A DNA stretch of 64,000 nt from the NCBI GenBank assembly GCA_051294375.1, contig CM119267.1:20461476-20525475 (forward strand), written 5' to 3'. The notes under the pieces were generated by a model. That model was not told the DNA's origin. It did no database searches and saw only the letters and a list, made by a program, of their open reading frames with translations. The position numbers and the translations under genes were made by a program. How positions within the stretch are numbered: position 1 is the first letter of the stretch; each line of letters opens with the position of its first letter. Origin of the DNA: Paraspadella gotoi. Its lineage: Eukaryota; Chaetognatha. This document shows, one piece after another, positions 12,176-22,813 of this stretch.

Positions 12176-12574
12176 GTTTCCAGATTTTTTCGAACAAATA
12201 TCCCTAAAAAATTCCTTCAGGGGGTAAAGAGTATAAATTATACGTTCCGTATTTAACGAAAAATTAAAAGTATTACGTAATGTGAGTCAATATTATTTTT
12301 ATCACGGTTATCATTACTGTCACCAGTGCGCCTTGGCGTCCGAAAAAAGTAAACTCAGTTAACTTAATTTTACATGATACGAAAAACAATTTTTGAAGCG
12401 TTTTAAATTCTCTTTTTTTTTAAATTCAAATTTCATATATATCTAAACTGTGCAAAAAAAAAAAAAAAAAAAATTATTCAAAAATTGCACAAACACAAAA
12501 AACCAGCAAACAAAATTAAATGAGTAATAGATCATTGATAACGTTTTCAGTGAGACTCCGGCCCAAAATTTCAC

Positions 12575-13921
12575 TCATTCTTTCTTTTTCAATTGTGTGT
12601 ACCGACTCGTTCCATCAGAATCCCCGGATGTGGACAAACGAGTCCTGATCATCGTCGCGACGTCGAGGAAGAGAAAAGTTCCGCCAAAGACGAGAGCGGT
12701 TCCGATCCAGTGGTAGAGGAAGAAAGGATTTTGAAAGTAGAAGATGGAGAAAAGGAGGGAGATGAACTTGCGAAGGGTGACGACGAGCGTGCAAACCAGA
12801 GAAGACACTTCCGACGTGAGAATGTAAACGCCCTGAAAAAGGAAGCGGGGGGATTCGAAATGTATATTGATTAGAAACGACGAAAGAAGGTTAAAAATAT
12901 TTAGAAAGGTTATTTTTAACCTTGATGCAAATAAGTTGCGTGACGACGTTTCCGAGCAACCAGACCCACATATCAGACACGGGCACGCCCAAGACGGTAA
13001 ATAGCGGCTCGGACGCGTTGTACAGACTAGCGTGTTGCGAGATACTGGGCCACAGCAACGCGAAACAGGGCAGGGAGAGGGCGTGGGCGAAGAAGAGCGC
13101 CTCGTGCGGGTGCTTGCCGAAACGGCCGTACATGCTTTCCTGAAAGATGCCCATCAGAGCGGAAACGAAAAGAGCAATGGTCAACATGGAGATGCCGGTG
13201 AGCTGCTCAGCCAGAGGAACGACGGTCGCCGACGGAGTAGAGGAGTCGACGGTAGAGTTGAGGGTCGGGGAAGGAGTCGATGAAGGCGTCTTCGATGAAG
13301 CGATCGTCGCCATGCATATCCCCGCGGTGATCATTAACACAGCCACGTATTTTGACTGAGGGTAGCTTCGTTTAAGTATTAGTATTCCTTTAAATAGACG
13401 AGGAGTAAATTAAATACATGAAGTAATTGGCTAAATTATTCTCCCCCAAAGACGACCTACCCATTACGAGATTGGCGATGAGGGATCCCGACCGAAAAAT
13501 CATGTGCAGGGGGAGCGGGATGTGGAAATTGAGGGCGTAGTTGTTGAGGACGTTGGAAGAGAGGAACATGGAGACGAGGCCCAAGTACCACCACAACGGG
13601 ATCGAATTTCGTTTCGTTCCCCATCGCATCTCGTTGATGAAGCCCTCGATGGAGACAAAAACAAACTGAGAAAAAATAGAAAATAAAATGAGTTAAATTT
13701 AATCACAATTTTATTTTAATTAACTCAAACGCGTATAATTTTCCACAAGAAGCGCGCTAAAAAATTGTTCTCCTACAAACTCTCCCAACTCAACGCACCT
13801 GCGCGAAGACGACAATGTTTCCCGACCCGGGATGCCGTTTGATGAGTAACTCCAGAAAGACAACGTTGGAGCAGCATCCCACAAACACCATGGCGGTAGC
13901 CAAAAGCGCCGCTTTGTTCAT
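12575..13921 (-). CDS. SLC35B4: UDP-xylose / UDP-N-acetylglucosamine transporter
   Basis: Golgi/ER nucleotide-sugar transporter of the SLC35B family with about ten membrane segments. Start at 13921: MNKAALLATAMVFVGCC, then SNVVFLELLIKRHPGSGNIV. The next exon encodes NNYALNFHIPLPLHMIFRSG (13440-13560), the most conserved SLC35B4 stretch. After that come GIFQESMYGRFGKHPHEALF (13070-13150), then LVVTLRKFISLLFSI...FQNPFFLYHWIGT (12660-12780), and a lysine-rich tail ending KKKE. The KKxE-like end could act as an ER-retrieval signal, as in vertebrate SLC35B4 (inference). There is a Ser/Thr/Pro-rich insert (about 13230-13310) in a predicted loop. Only 264 bases separate its start from the MCAT stop. 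Confidence 0.94.
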
Positions 13922-14184
13922 CGTTATTTTGGGGGTTTTATTTTCACGACAATCTTTTGTAAACGAGCGTTAACCAGATCACATGACGGTTCGCTTAATT
14001 CTCCACTGTAACGATAATAAGTCAATAATAAACGCTCGTAAATGGTAGGAAGAAAGAGGTAAGAGAACGGGTGGGATTTGGTGGGCGATGAGGGGAAAAG
14101 GTTTCGGAAGCGGTGCAAGCTCAGTAAGGCCTGATTGAAGCTAAAAGGTTCGAACCGGCAATCACTTCACTGCCTTCAAGTCGA

Positions 14185-16132
14185 TCACGCTCCTACGGCA
14201 ATGTAGTTTTCGTGCGCCTTTCGGTTGCACATGTACAGCGTGGAGCCTAGTTGAGTGCCAGGTCCAACTTCGTAGGTGATCGGAAACGGCGAACCGGGTT
14301 GGCGAGTGTAAATGGCTTGCATTGTCTGTTCCCACCGCACTGGTGACGTTATCTGATTGGGAAGAACCTTGCGGATCTCTTCGGGGCTCCTTGTGTTTCA
14401 AAATAGAAAGCATAGTGATTTTTTAAGTAGGATCACGTTCCGCTTTTCAATTTCATCGCCTCCCATCAACCAACCTGTAAAAGGTCCCACTGACGTTTGA
14501 GTAAACCGGGACCGCGGGTTGAGCGACGTCGATTTTCTTCAGCATCTCGAGGAAGTCCTTCCGGGCGGCGGCCATGAGCGGAGTATGAAAGGCGCCCGAC
14601 AGTGGAAGCGATTTCAGTCGTCGAATGTTGAACTTGCTGCGGTGCTCTTGGATAAAATCGATGGCCTCGGAGTGTCCAGCTATCACCTGAAGGGAATAAA
14701 AGAGAAAAGATAGAGGAGACATTTAGACTGCTTTTAGTTTTTTCGTTACCTTGCACTCGGCGTAAAGGAAATTTGCCGTTTGGCAAATGGGATTGGTGAT
14801 CAAGTGCTTTTGAATACACCACTCCTGTACGAGTAAAGATTGAATTGAAAATACAAGAGCGTTGGTCGCGAAAATTCTCAGGCAATCGACTGACCTTTGC
14901 TGTTTCGAAGGCGAGATCAAGCCGAGACTTGGAGGAGGTGAAGCAGGTGGCCATCGACGAAGGCAACTCTTCCGACGCCTTTTGCATCGCGTCCGCGCGA
15001 ACCTGGATGTCAGGAGCGAGAAATGAAGCCAAAAAAGTATGAATCTTTTCGATATGCTACAGTAGTTTGTAAGTCACAGTTTGTCTAGAGCCAATATTAT
15101 AAGCCTCTACAACGCAACCTCCCTTGCCCATCCCTCCCCTCCACCTTAACGAGCCTGATTCCGTCCTCGAACGACAGGGCGCCGGCGAATATGAGCGCCG
15201 TGATTTCGCCGACGCTGAAGCCGGCGGCGCCGACGCAGGAGTAGATGGCGTCGGGATTTTGTCGACGCAGACGCTCAATAGCTGCTAACGAAGAGACGAC
15301 CACCGCGGGTTGACAAAGGCGGGTTCGCTCTAGTTGGTCCAATGGACCATGAATGCAGGCGTGAAGAAGATCATAACCTAAATCGGTTTGTTACCCTTTT
15401 TTTTTTATTCTTTAGATCGTATTTAATTTTAATTTTCAATTAACCTAAAATATTAGAGGCGATCTCAAAAAGATCGCCCGCACTGGGGACTTCCTCGACG
15501 GCCGACTTGCCCATCCCCACGAACTGAGATCCTTGACCAGGGAAGAGTATAATTGAAGTGTCTTCGGGATTGACGCCTTCTGGTCGGAAACTGACGTTAC
15601 CACCTATAATTTAAAAAAATCATACGTAAATCGGATGATCCTATGATGGACTAAAATCTACTAACCATTCATCAGCGGCCATTGGTGCAGGAGGCAAGTC
15701 ATACGCCTCCCAACCCAAAGGTCCGGGGTTCTAGCCCGGTGGTCGCCTCGCAGTTAAGAGGGACGGGGCCCTTAACCCGCCTTTAACACGGTGTTACAGC
15801 CTGATCCGAAGCTCAGGGACTTCTTATATTGAAAGGTTCTGTCATTAACTCATAACAATAATTACTGCCTCTTCAATCCTTCAATTTATTTTTTATTATT
15901 ATTATTAATATTATTTAATTTTGAGGTATTTTTCGCCCCAATACGAACAAGTAGAATGGCGCTTCCCAATCGTAGATGCGCTGTGAAACTGCGACGTAAT
16001 CAGGGAAAGAGGGTGTTGAGGCTGGGAAACGAATCGCCTAGACCGGCGTGCCCCGTGACATTCGATGGCCGACGTCGTCGTCATTGTTTTGACTAACCCA
16101 TCGAAAATGAGTCTCGAAGTCTTTAAGTTCAT
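14185..16132 (-). CDS. MCAT: Malonyl-CoA:acyl-carrier-protein transacylase, mitochondrial
   Basis: Loads malonyl groups onto mitochondrial acyl carrier protein for type II fatty-acid synthesis. Exon 1 (about 15947-16132) begins MNLKTSRLIFDGLVK and is basic, fitting a mitochondrial presequence; an upstream in-frame ATG at 16180 is the alternative start. The catalytic part has LFPGQGSQFVGMGK (about 15510-15555), the nucleophile motif GFSVGEITALIFAGAL (15180-15230; Ser in GFSVGE), LPLSGAFHTPLMAAAR (14565-14615; active-site His) and VYSNVSG (about 14490-14510). The last exon has EVGPGTQLGSTLYMCN and ends NYIAVGA, stop at 14185-14187. The first intron (about 15605-15946) contains a tRNA-derived repeat. 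The exon 1 donor was chosen by phase (ACTT/GTTCGT) and is the least certain junction. Confidence 0.92.
15675..15905 (+). mobile_element. tRNA-derived SINE-like repeat in MCAT intron 1
   Basis: 15675-15746 looks like a decayed tRNA. The 7-base ends GCGGCCA and TGGTCGC pair as an acceptor stem with one G-U, and CCGGG/CCCGG forms a perfect T-stem around a 7-base loop. TGGTGCAGGAG fits the polymerase III A box and GGTTCTAGCCC approximates a B box. A CTCCCAA loop would read as a glycine CCC anticodon, but the D and anticodon stems do not pair, so a working tRNA is unlikely. About 80 bases of unrelated body (GC-rich, then AT-rich) follow, then a TTA-rich tail to about 15905. This is the head-body-tail layout of a SINE. 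No second copy was seen in the window. Confidence 0.6.
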
Positions 16133-16457
16133 CTTTAATGAGAAGCGATATTTTTTTTTAAAAAATGCCTCTGGTACCAAAAAAAAAAAGAGACGAAACG
16201 CATAAATTATTACTAAAGTGGTACATAGGGTGGAATGAAGTTTCTAAATCAAAAAAGGAAAAAAAGCAGTTGATGAATTTTAGTCTACTTTTAATGAGAA
16301 TATAATTATTATTACAAATCGCTTTTTGTGCGCTCATTTTCAGTTTTCGGAAAATACCGAAATAAGTTTTTTTTTACTTAACGCAAAAACACCTCTCTAC
16401 AACTGCATGTCGCAACATTGGACTAGTCACGGTGCGAAAAGAAAATCAGTTTCGCTT

Positions 16458-18042
16458 CTACTTGACGAGGAAGCTGTACGGATAACCGCCGTACTTTGAT
16501 CTGAAGATTGAGAGAATGAGGGAGAAAAATATGGCGACGATGGCGAGGCCAATCAGAGCTTGAACTCGTTTCTTGCCGCCTGTCTCGCTGTTGTTGTTGT
16601 TGCCGGATGACGAAGCGGCGTGCTTTTTCTCCGCTGTAAGTTGTTAAGGGAGAATAAGAGTCTGATCGATAACAACAACAAATCATTAATATACATTTAG
16701 TGTCTGGGCAGCCGGCTTCATTGAGCAAGATCATGCCGACAACGACGGCGGCGTTCATCAGGGCCACCAGATACGTCTCCACGACAAACTGAGCCTGGCT
16801 GCTCCCGTGGATGTAGGCCACTTGACCTGGAATGAGGAATGAGTCTTTCAGACAACGCTTGTTAGCATAACACACAACCCCAAATCGATCCATCGGCCCC
16901 TTGCCTACCCGTCTGTGGATTCCGGTGCATGAAGGGCGGACCCCTGATGTGGTTCCACATCTGACCGGATGTCATAGTCAACATGATGCAGACAGAGCAG
17001 ATTCCCCACGCCTTCTTGTTGTACAGGAATTCCAAGTTGTTGCGTCTGGGTCAAAGAGAAGAAAGAATGAGGTAGATAAGAAAAAGAAAAGATTAGTCAA
17101 ATTCTTCCGGCATTAACCTGAGATACAACAGGACGGCGATGAATCCGAAGAGAAGGACGACCAAGATGGTGGCCGAGTAGTTCGGGGGTCGAAATATGCG
17201 GATGGGAATCTCGGTTCTCTCCATCACCCATCGCGAGACCATCTCCGCCGCGAAACCAAACCTAAAAATTGGATTTGAAGCAAATAACTCGAACGAATAA
17301 ATATGTTTGTAGCAGATTAATTTGTAGATTATCACAAATGAGGTGGAGTTCCTCAATCTAATTTGCATATTGTATTCTGATTAAGCTTTGATAAATTTTT
17401 GTAAAGATATATCCCTCTGTTATGCTGAGAAGAATAAAGATGGATAAAATATTCTTGGGTCACCTCTGCAGGTCGAGAGAGTCTTGCTTCTTGGGTTTGC
17501 CCTTTGGTGGGAAATGCATAAAAGTCGGGGCCGAATTGAGTTTGAGCATTTGAAAAACATCGGGACCATCGTCAAAGTCGACCATCGCGAAGAAAAGTTT
17601 GTTGTTGTAAGCCTGGATAAGATTGTTCTTGGATAATACTGATAATACTGTAAAATTTTATTATAATACTGAACATTAGTTTGCAATCCAAGACTAATTA
17701 GTGAATACGTCGTATCTCCCCATTACCAACCTGCGAGTATCTCCACGAATTGGCGACGATCTGAAACTCGTCGTGGGCCTGTTGGCATATTTGGCACTGC
17801 CTGCCCGGCTGCAGCGCCGTCAGCATCAGGATGACCGAGTAATTCTTGGGCGAGTTCCTGACCAGGCTCTTGAACTGGTCTCCCTTGAGTCTAATGAGGG
17901 CGCGACGGGCGTTGAGATCGGAGAGAGTCTTAACCTTTTCCGCAATGGCGCTCTCCTTGGAGCGATGCACCGCCGCCGAGACCGCCGCCACGAGGATGAC
18001 GACGACTGCGACGACGACCGTCGATTTATAGTCTCGAATCAT
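16458..18042 (-). CDS. MAGT1: Oligosaccharyltransferase thioredoxin subunit / magnesium transporter (MAGT1/TUSC3, OST3/OST6 family)
   Basis: Thioredoxin-fold subunit of the STT3B-type oligosaccharyltransferase in the ER membrane. Exon 1 (start at 18042) has a signal peptide/membrane anchor ([17 protein letters not shown]), then [11 protein letters not shown] and the redox motif CQIC (about 17785-17800), followed by [13 protein letters not shown]. Later exons give a membrane-proximal [20 protein letters not shown] and [20 protein letters not shown] (about 17110-17260), then [12 protein letters not shown] (about 16940-16975), [20 protein letters not shown] (about 16740-16830) and a final membrane helix. 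It ends [17 protein letters not shown], stop at 16458-16460, very close to the vertebrate C-terminus. MAGT1 and TUSC3 cannot be distinguished; a pre-duplication orthologue is likely. Confidence 0.94.
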
Positions 18043-18436
18043 ATTTCTCAGCTAAATTATAAAATTAGGACGGGATCAATACTTGAATTCAGACACAAAA
18101 ATGGCAATCTCACAAACGATCGAAATCAATGTATTGATTGATAGGAAATTATAAACTCTTACGTAGATAACAATTTCAGTGAAGGGTGTAGGGAACCAGT
18201 AAAAGACTAGCTCGAAATCTTAAGCGTCGAGAAAGCAATAGTGTACAAAAGATCATCATAAATTACACTAAGTAATACGTACTACACGTAATTCTCTTTA
18301 TGGGTTTTGAATGCGAGTTTTTGTTTTAAAAAAAGTCAAAATTTTAAAGTTGCAAACCACTTCTGACAAATCTTCAAAGCGCGAAAAAACGTGATAAAAA
18401 GCAATAACAAATCGCTCCACTGGCAGTCGAGAGCAA

Positions 18437-19297
18437 TTAAAAGAGGATTCCGGCCTCTCGCTTGGACTGCATGGCGACCACGGGTCCAGTCCGAAGCAAG
18501 GGAATGACAACCTCTTCCAAGATGTCCGTCACCATTAAAAGGATGTCGCAGACTTTCAGGATGAAGACGAGTAGGAGGAAGCTGCAGACGAATTCTATCA
18601 TTGGGCCACCGAGGCACTTGTAAAGGAAAGACTCTCGCTTGACGTAGTACTCGAGATCCTCGGAGATTTCTTCGTTGCGAACGCGCAACGCCTCCAAACG
18701 GCCGCGGAGCCACGCGGATTCCGCCTTCGCCGATTCCAAATCGTGGACTGGCGGTCGCGGGAAATCTTCCTCGGATGCAGAACCGACCTCAGCCTCGACA
18801 TAATCGTCAGTCTCGTGAAGGAGACTCCGTCTCTCCGGGCGAGCATCGTCAAGAAGATCCTTGGGGGAATCGAGGATGTCGTCGGCCGAATCCAACTGGT
18901 CTCCCTCGAATTGCAGAGTATCGTCTTGGGAAGGAAGCGACTGGAAGGAGTCTGCTGTGAATAATTAATTGAATTAAGAGAATTTAGGTACTTTTATTGT
19001 GCTTGGGTCGATGCCATTTTATTGCCCCTTACCCTGAACTGGTTCGCCACCCAGGTTGTCGGCGTCTCGAAAAACGGCCTCAACTGGTAGGGCCTCAGTG
19101 GTCGGGTTTTCGTCATTGATCGCCGGATCGAACTTCTTGTTCGCGCTCAACCCGTTATCGTTGAAAGCCGCGCCGAATTCCGAAGTTTTCTTATCGTTTA
19201 TATTTTGGCCGAAAGAATTTTTTTGGTGATCGGCTTCGTCGCTATGCGACGGAGAACCGGCAACAATAAGCGCCAACGATAAAGTGACTAGATACAT
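18437..19297 (-). CDS. Unrecognised signal-peptide, coiled-coil, membrane protein
   Basis: Two exons: about 19033-19297 starting MYLVTLSLALIVAGSPS (a likely signal peptide) and 18437 to about 18957. The join (CAGG donor side, TTATTCACAG acceptor) keeps one frame into the region DSADDILDSPKDLLDD. The first exon is low-complexity and polar. The second carries an acidic stretch, a heptad-like helical region (SAKAESAWLRGRLEALRVRN) and one long hydrophobic segment (IEFVCSFLLLVFILKVCDILL), then a basic tail QSKREAGILF. Overall it looks like a secreted-pathway type I membrane protein of about 260 residues. I know of no matching family. It lies 395 bases upstream of the MAGT1 start and 257 bases downstream of the zinc-finger stop. 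Confidence 0.65.
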
Positions 19298-19552
19298 ATT
19301 GAGTACTTAAAATAACAAAATAAATTTCTGGATATTTGGTAGTCTAGGTTTTTATCTCTCGAAGTAGAGGAGTGGAAGAAAAAGCTTCCATCTGAAAAAT
19401 CACGAAAAAAACCAAATTCAATTCTAAAATCTAAAAAAATATGAAAAAATCTCCGTAACGATGGAGTATATTAAAACAAACAAGACAAAATGTGGAAAAC
19501 TTAAGTACGTAGAAATCTTGTAAAATGTATAAATATAAAAAGAAAAGAAGCC

Positions 19553-21720
19553 TCAGTCGCGCTCGTCGTCGCGAGGAACCAACGCCAGTTTCGGGCATCG
19601 CGACACCCTTAACGGCTTGGTGCGATAAACCTCGCGATGCAACTTCAAGTCGGCCAACCAAGTGAAAGCCTTGTGGCAGTCGGGACAAGCGAACGGATGG
19701 AAGCGACGAGAGTGAGAAATCAAGCGTTTAGGATTTGAAAATTTGGCGTCGCAATCGGGGCAAGAAAAGGGTTGTGGCGGTGGCGGCGGAGGGGGTGACG
19801 CTGGCGGGAGAGGCGGCGCGGCTGGGACGTTGTCGACGCGTTCCAACACGGGTTCCTCAGGAAAAACTTCGTATTTGGGTTCGATCTTGACTTGGATCTC
19901 TTCCACGGAAGGGTCGAGAGAGACGCATTTCTCTTTCTCGGGGAGCGTAGGCTCCGCCCTGGGGTCAGACACCGACTCCTCTTCGGCCGTGGCTGTCTCC
20001 GTCTCGACTGTCGCCCGCGAACTCTTCTTAGTCTCTTCGATCATCTCGCGACTCGGAAAGGCGCGACTCGATTTGTGGAAGAAACCCTTTTTGTCCTTGA
20101 TGTGCCAGAGGCGATGGCGCGAAAAGGACTCTTGATCCTGGAAAGTCTCCAGGCAAAAGTTGCAAACAAAGTTGCGTCGGCTTTTGACGTGGGTCAAGTG
20201 GTGGGAGGAGAGGAGCTTCGTGTCCGCGAAAGATTCTTCGCAATATGAGCAGGAATACCGCTTTCTGGGGACCAGGTTGGGCGGGGCCAAAAGGGGCGGC
20301 GGTTTTGAGGCGGCAGGTGGCGTAGGAACGTGAGGGATGTTGAGGTCTAAGGGACAACGGCGGGTTTTGCTAAGGGAATAGACTTTTATTTAGAATTTAA
20401 AACATTTTTTTTAAGTTTTATAAATTAAATAAAATATGTATATTGTATAACCATATCATGAGGCCTTGGACAAAACTCGCCGTTTTTATGGTCTTGCGCG
20501 TGAAAAACGAGATCTTTCATGGAAGAGAACTGGCTGAAACAGAACGGGCACTTGTAACCTTCGGCTTTGTGAACCTCTTGATGCGCAATCAAGTGGGAGA
20601 ATTTGAAAAACGGCTTGAGGCAAAACAGACACGAAAGGGGCTTGATTTTCGGCCGTCTGAGACGGGGAGGAAAACGGTAATAAATAAATTTTATGGTGTT
20701 TTTATTTATAAAAATAAATAAAAAAATTAGTCATCCAATACTAGAAGGACAGTATCTCCTCCCCGTCCCTTCCCCGCTTCCGCGCCTTTGAAATCCAGCC
20801 GGAAGATCTTCCGACAGCGAGAACGACGACGAGGATCTCCGCCTTTTGACCGGACGCGCGCTCTCGTTTTCGTGCTGCTTGAGATGAATTAAAAATTTGA
20901 CGAGAGCTTTGAACTTCAGATCGCACTCGGGACAAGAGAGAGACTTGCGATCGTGAATGTGATCGTTGTAATGTTTGGTCAGCTGGCTTCGGGTCGGGAA
21001 TATCGAGCGGCAAATACGGCACATGTGGCGAGTAGCGGAATCGGCCGCTAAGTAGTCTTCGTCGTCGTCGTCGTCGTCAGCGTCGTCGCGGGAAAAAGAA
21101 GACGAGGACGAGGAAAACGACGAGGACGAAGACGAAGGAATAGATTGGAAATCGGTGGTGGTCAAGCCGTCCACAGATTCGTGTCCAGCTGGTGTCACGT
21201 TTGGACCAACCGTTGGAACGTCACATTTTTCGACCGCTTCACTTTCGTCCCCTTCCGTCGCCCGGACTAGGGAAAGAACTCCGGCGCCATCGGTGAATCG
21301 ATCTCCTGACCGCGCGTCGGGATCAACGGGGTTCAACGAGAGTCGAAACCGTAAGCGGGGGCGAGACTCGGACTCTCCCTTACCTTCGATCTCGTAAAAC
21401 CATTGATCGCAGACGGAGACCTCCTCGCGGAAGACTTCGGAAGAATTGGATCGTCCGTCCCCAACTTCCTCGTCGATTACGACGGAGGAACAGAATCTGA
21501 GCTTAGAGTAGGAATGCTCTTGCAGCACGGTAACTTGCGGAATCTCCACTACGCAATCATCGTCTTCTTTTTCCGAGCAAATGTCGAACTTATGGTCGAG
21601 TTCGAAAAATAAGGCAGCATTTAAATAATCATCAGCTTCCAGCTTGACGAGCGATTTCTCCGGACTGGGGGGAGGTTTACAGATGCCCTCGTAATCACGA
21701 AGCCAGGGATACGAAGTCAT
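19553..21720 (-). CDS. C2H2 zinc-finger protein with about eight fingers
   Basis: Three coding blocks. 20731-21720 (start MTSYPWLRDYEG) is acidic and Ser-rich with a poly-Asp run, then fingers CRICRSIFPTRSQLTKHYNDH and CPECDLKFKALVKFLIHLKQH. 20443-20663 carries CLFCLKPFFKFSHLIAHQEVH and CPFCFSQFSSMKDLVFHAQDH. 19553 to about 20370 carries CSYCEESFADTKLLSSHHLTH, CNFCLETFQDQESFSRHRLWH, a long acidic linker, CPDCDAKFSNPKRLISHSRRF and CPDCHKAFTWLADLKLHREVY, with the stop at 19553. The first block runs into a stop at 20731 without an obvious donor in the phase needed by the second block. That junction is unresolved and could be a frameshift, an alternative last exon or a missed donor. Probable transcription factor; no known orthologue recognised. 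Confidence 0.75.
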
Positions 21721-22813
21721 TTTTCACTTACAGGATTCGCTCTCGCTCCTTAACTTTAATAGGTTCAATCATTGCAACTAATTCTTACGCCCTAACCGTC
21801 AAGAAATATCGATAATATTATTTGTTCTGTCGTAACTAATTAGAATCAAAATTGTTTTAATCAGACAGTTTTTCTTTTCAAGAAATATTAGTCTTTAAAC
21901 TGTTTTCTTGGGAGTTTCTTCGGCCGCTCTGGACAACGATTTAATCGTTGCAACAACACTGTTTAAAAAAAAATAATCATGAGGCATGGAATTAAAAAAA
22001 CCGAGTATAAAGTCCCGACACCAAATAATCATATAAAATTACAATCGACCAAGAGACTAGAAATGGAAACATACGGTAATTAAAATCAATAACTTCGGGT
22101 AAAAAATACAAGGATTGCGACCCAAAGAGATCGGAGAATATATAAAATACTTCTGTGGCATTTAAGAAAGCTCACGAAAACCAAGAAACATTGAGAAAAG
22201 GCATTACGGAAAATGTACAGAACAAAAACTGAGGTCGACATAAAAATTAGGAAAAAAAAAAAAGAAACTCGTTCAAAAATTAGTTTTCGAGTAAAGAAAA
22301 TACAGTTTGGAGTGTAAATGAGAAGATATCGTTATCTAATGTAATGAACATTTCAAAAAAGTACCGTAGCCCAGCTATGCGTAAAACAACAATAATGACA
22401 ACTACTCTACGATCTAGGCCCGCTAGAATCAACGAGATTGACAATTAAAAAAAAAAAGCTCGGATAGAATGTCAAGCGGGAGAATATTTTTTTTCAAGAA
22501 ATCCGTTTAATTTCCGAATACAAAGCATAAAAGAATCGCCAGATTTTTATACGCGAGTAAACTCGTCAAATCTTTTAAGCCCAAATACATACATACATAC
22601 ATACATACATACATACAAAAGAAACCGGCAGAAAATCAAGTTGTCTGCTTTTAAATAAATCAACCATCACCAAAGTAAACATTGAATTCACTAAAAACAT
22701 ATGGCATACAGCGTTATCTGCCGAATACCTAAAGGGTCCATTTCGGCCAATAAGTAAATGAGCATTTGTTTCCGTTAGGCTTGGAGGCATAATCTTCACA
22801 TTCGCGTCCATTC
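21721..22813. other. Intergenic region between the zinc-finger gene and SGSM3
   Basis: About 1.1 kb, AT-rich. Apart from a tetranucleotide repeat at 22585-22617 I see no gene, RNA or dispersed repeat here. It must contain the zinc-finger promoter and the SGSM3 3' UTR. Confidence 0.6.
22585..22617. repeat. (CATA)n microsatellite
   Basis: About eight tandem copies of ACAT/CATA downstream of the SGSM3 stop, probably in its 3' UTR. Confidence 0.95.

Noticed and set aside
15675-15746. Functional tRNA-Gly (CCC)
   Set aside because: The acceptor and T stems pair, but the D and anticodon stems do not, and a SINE-like body follows.
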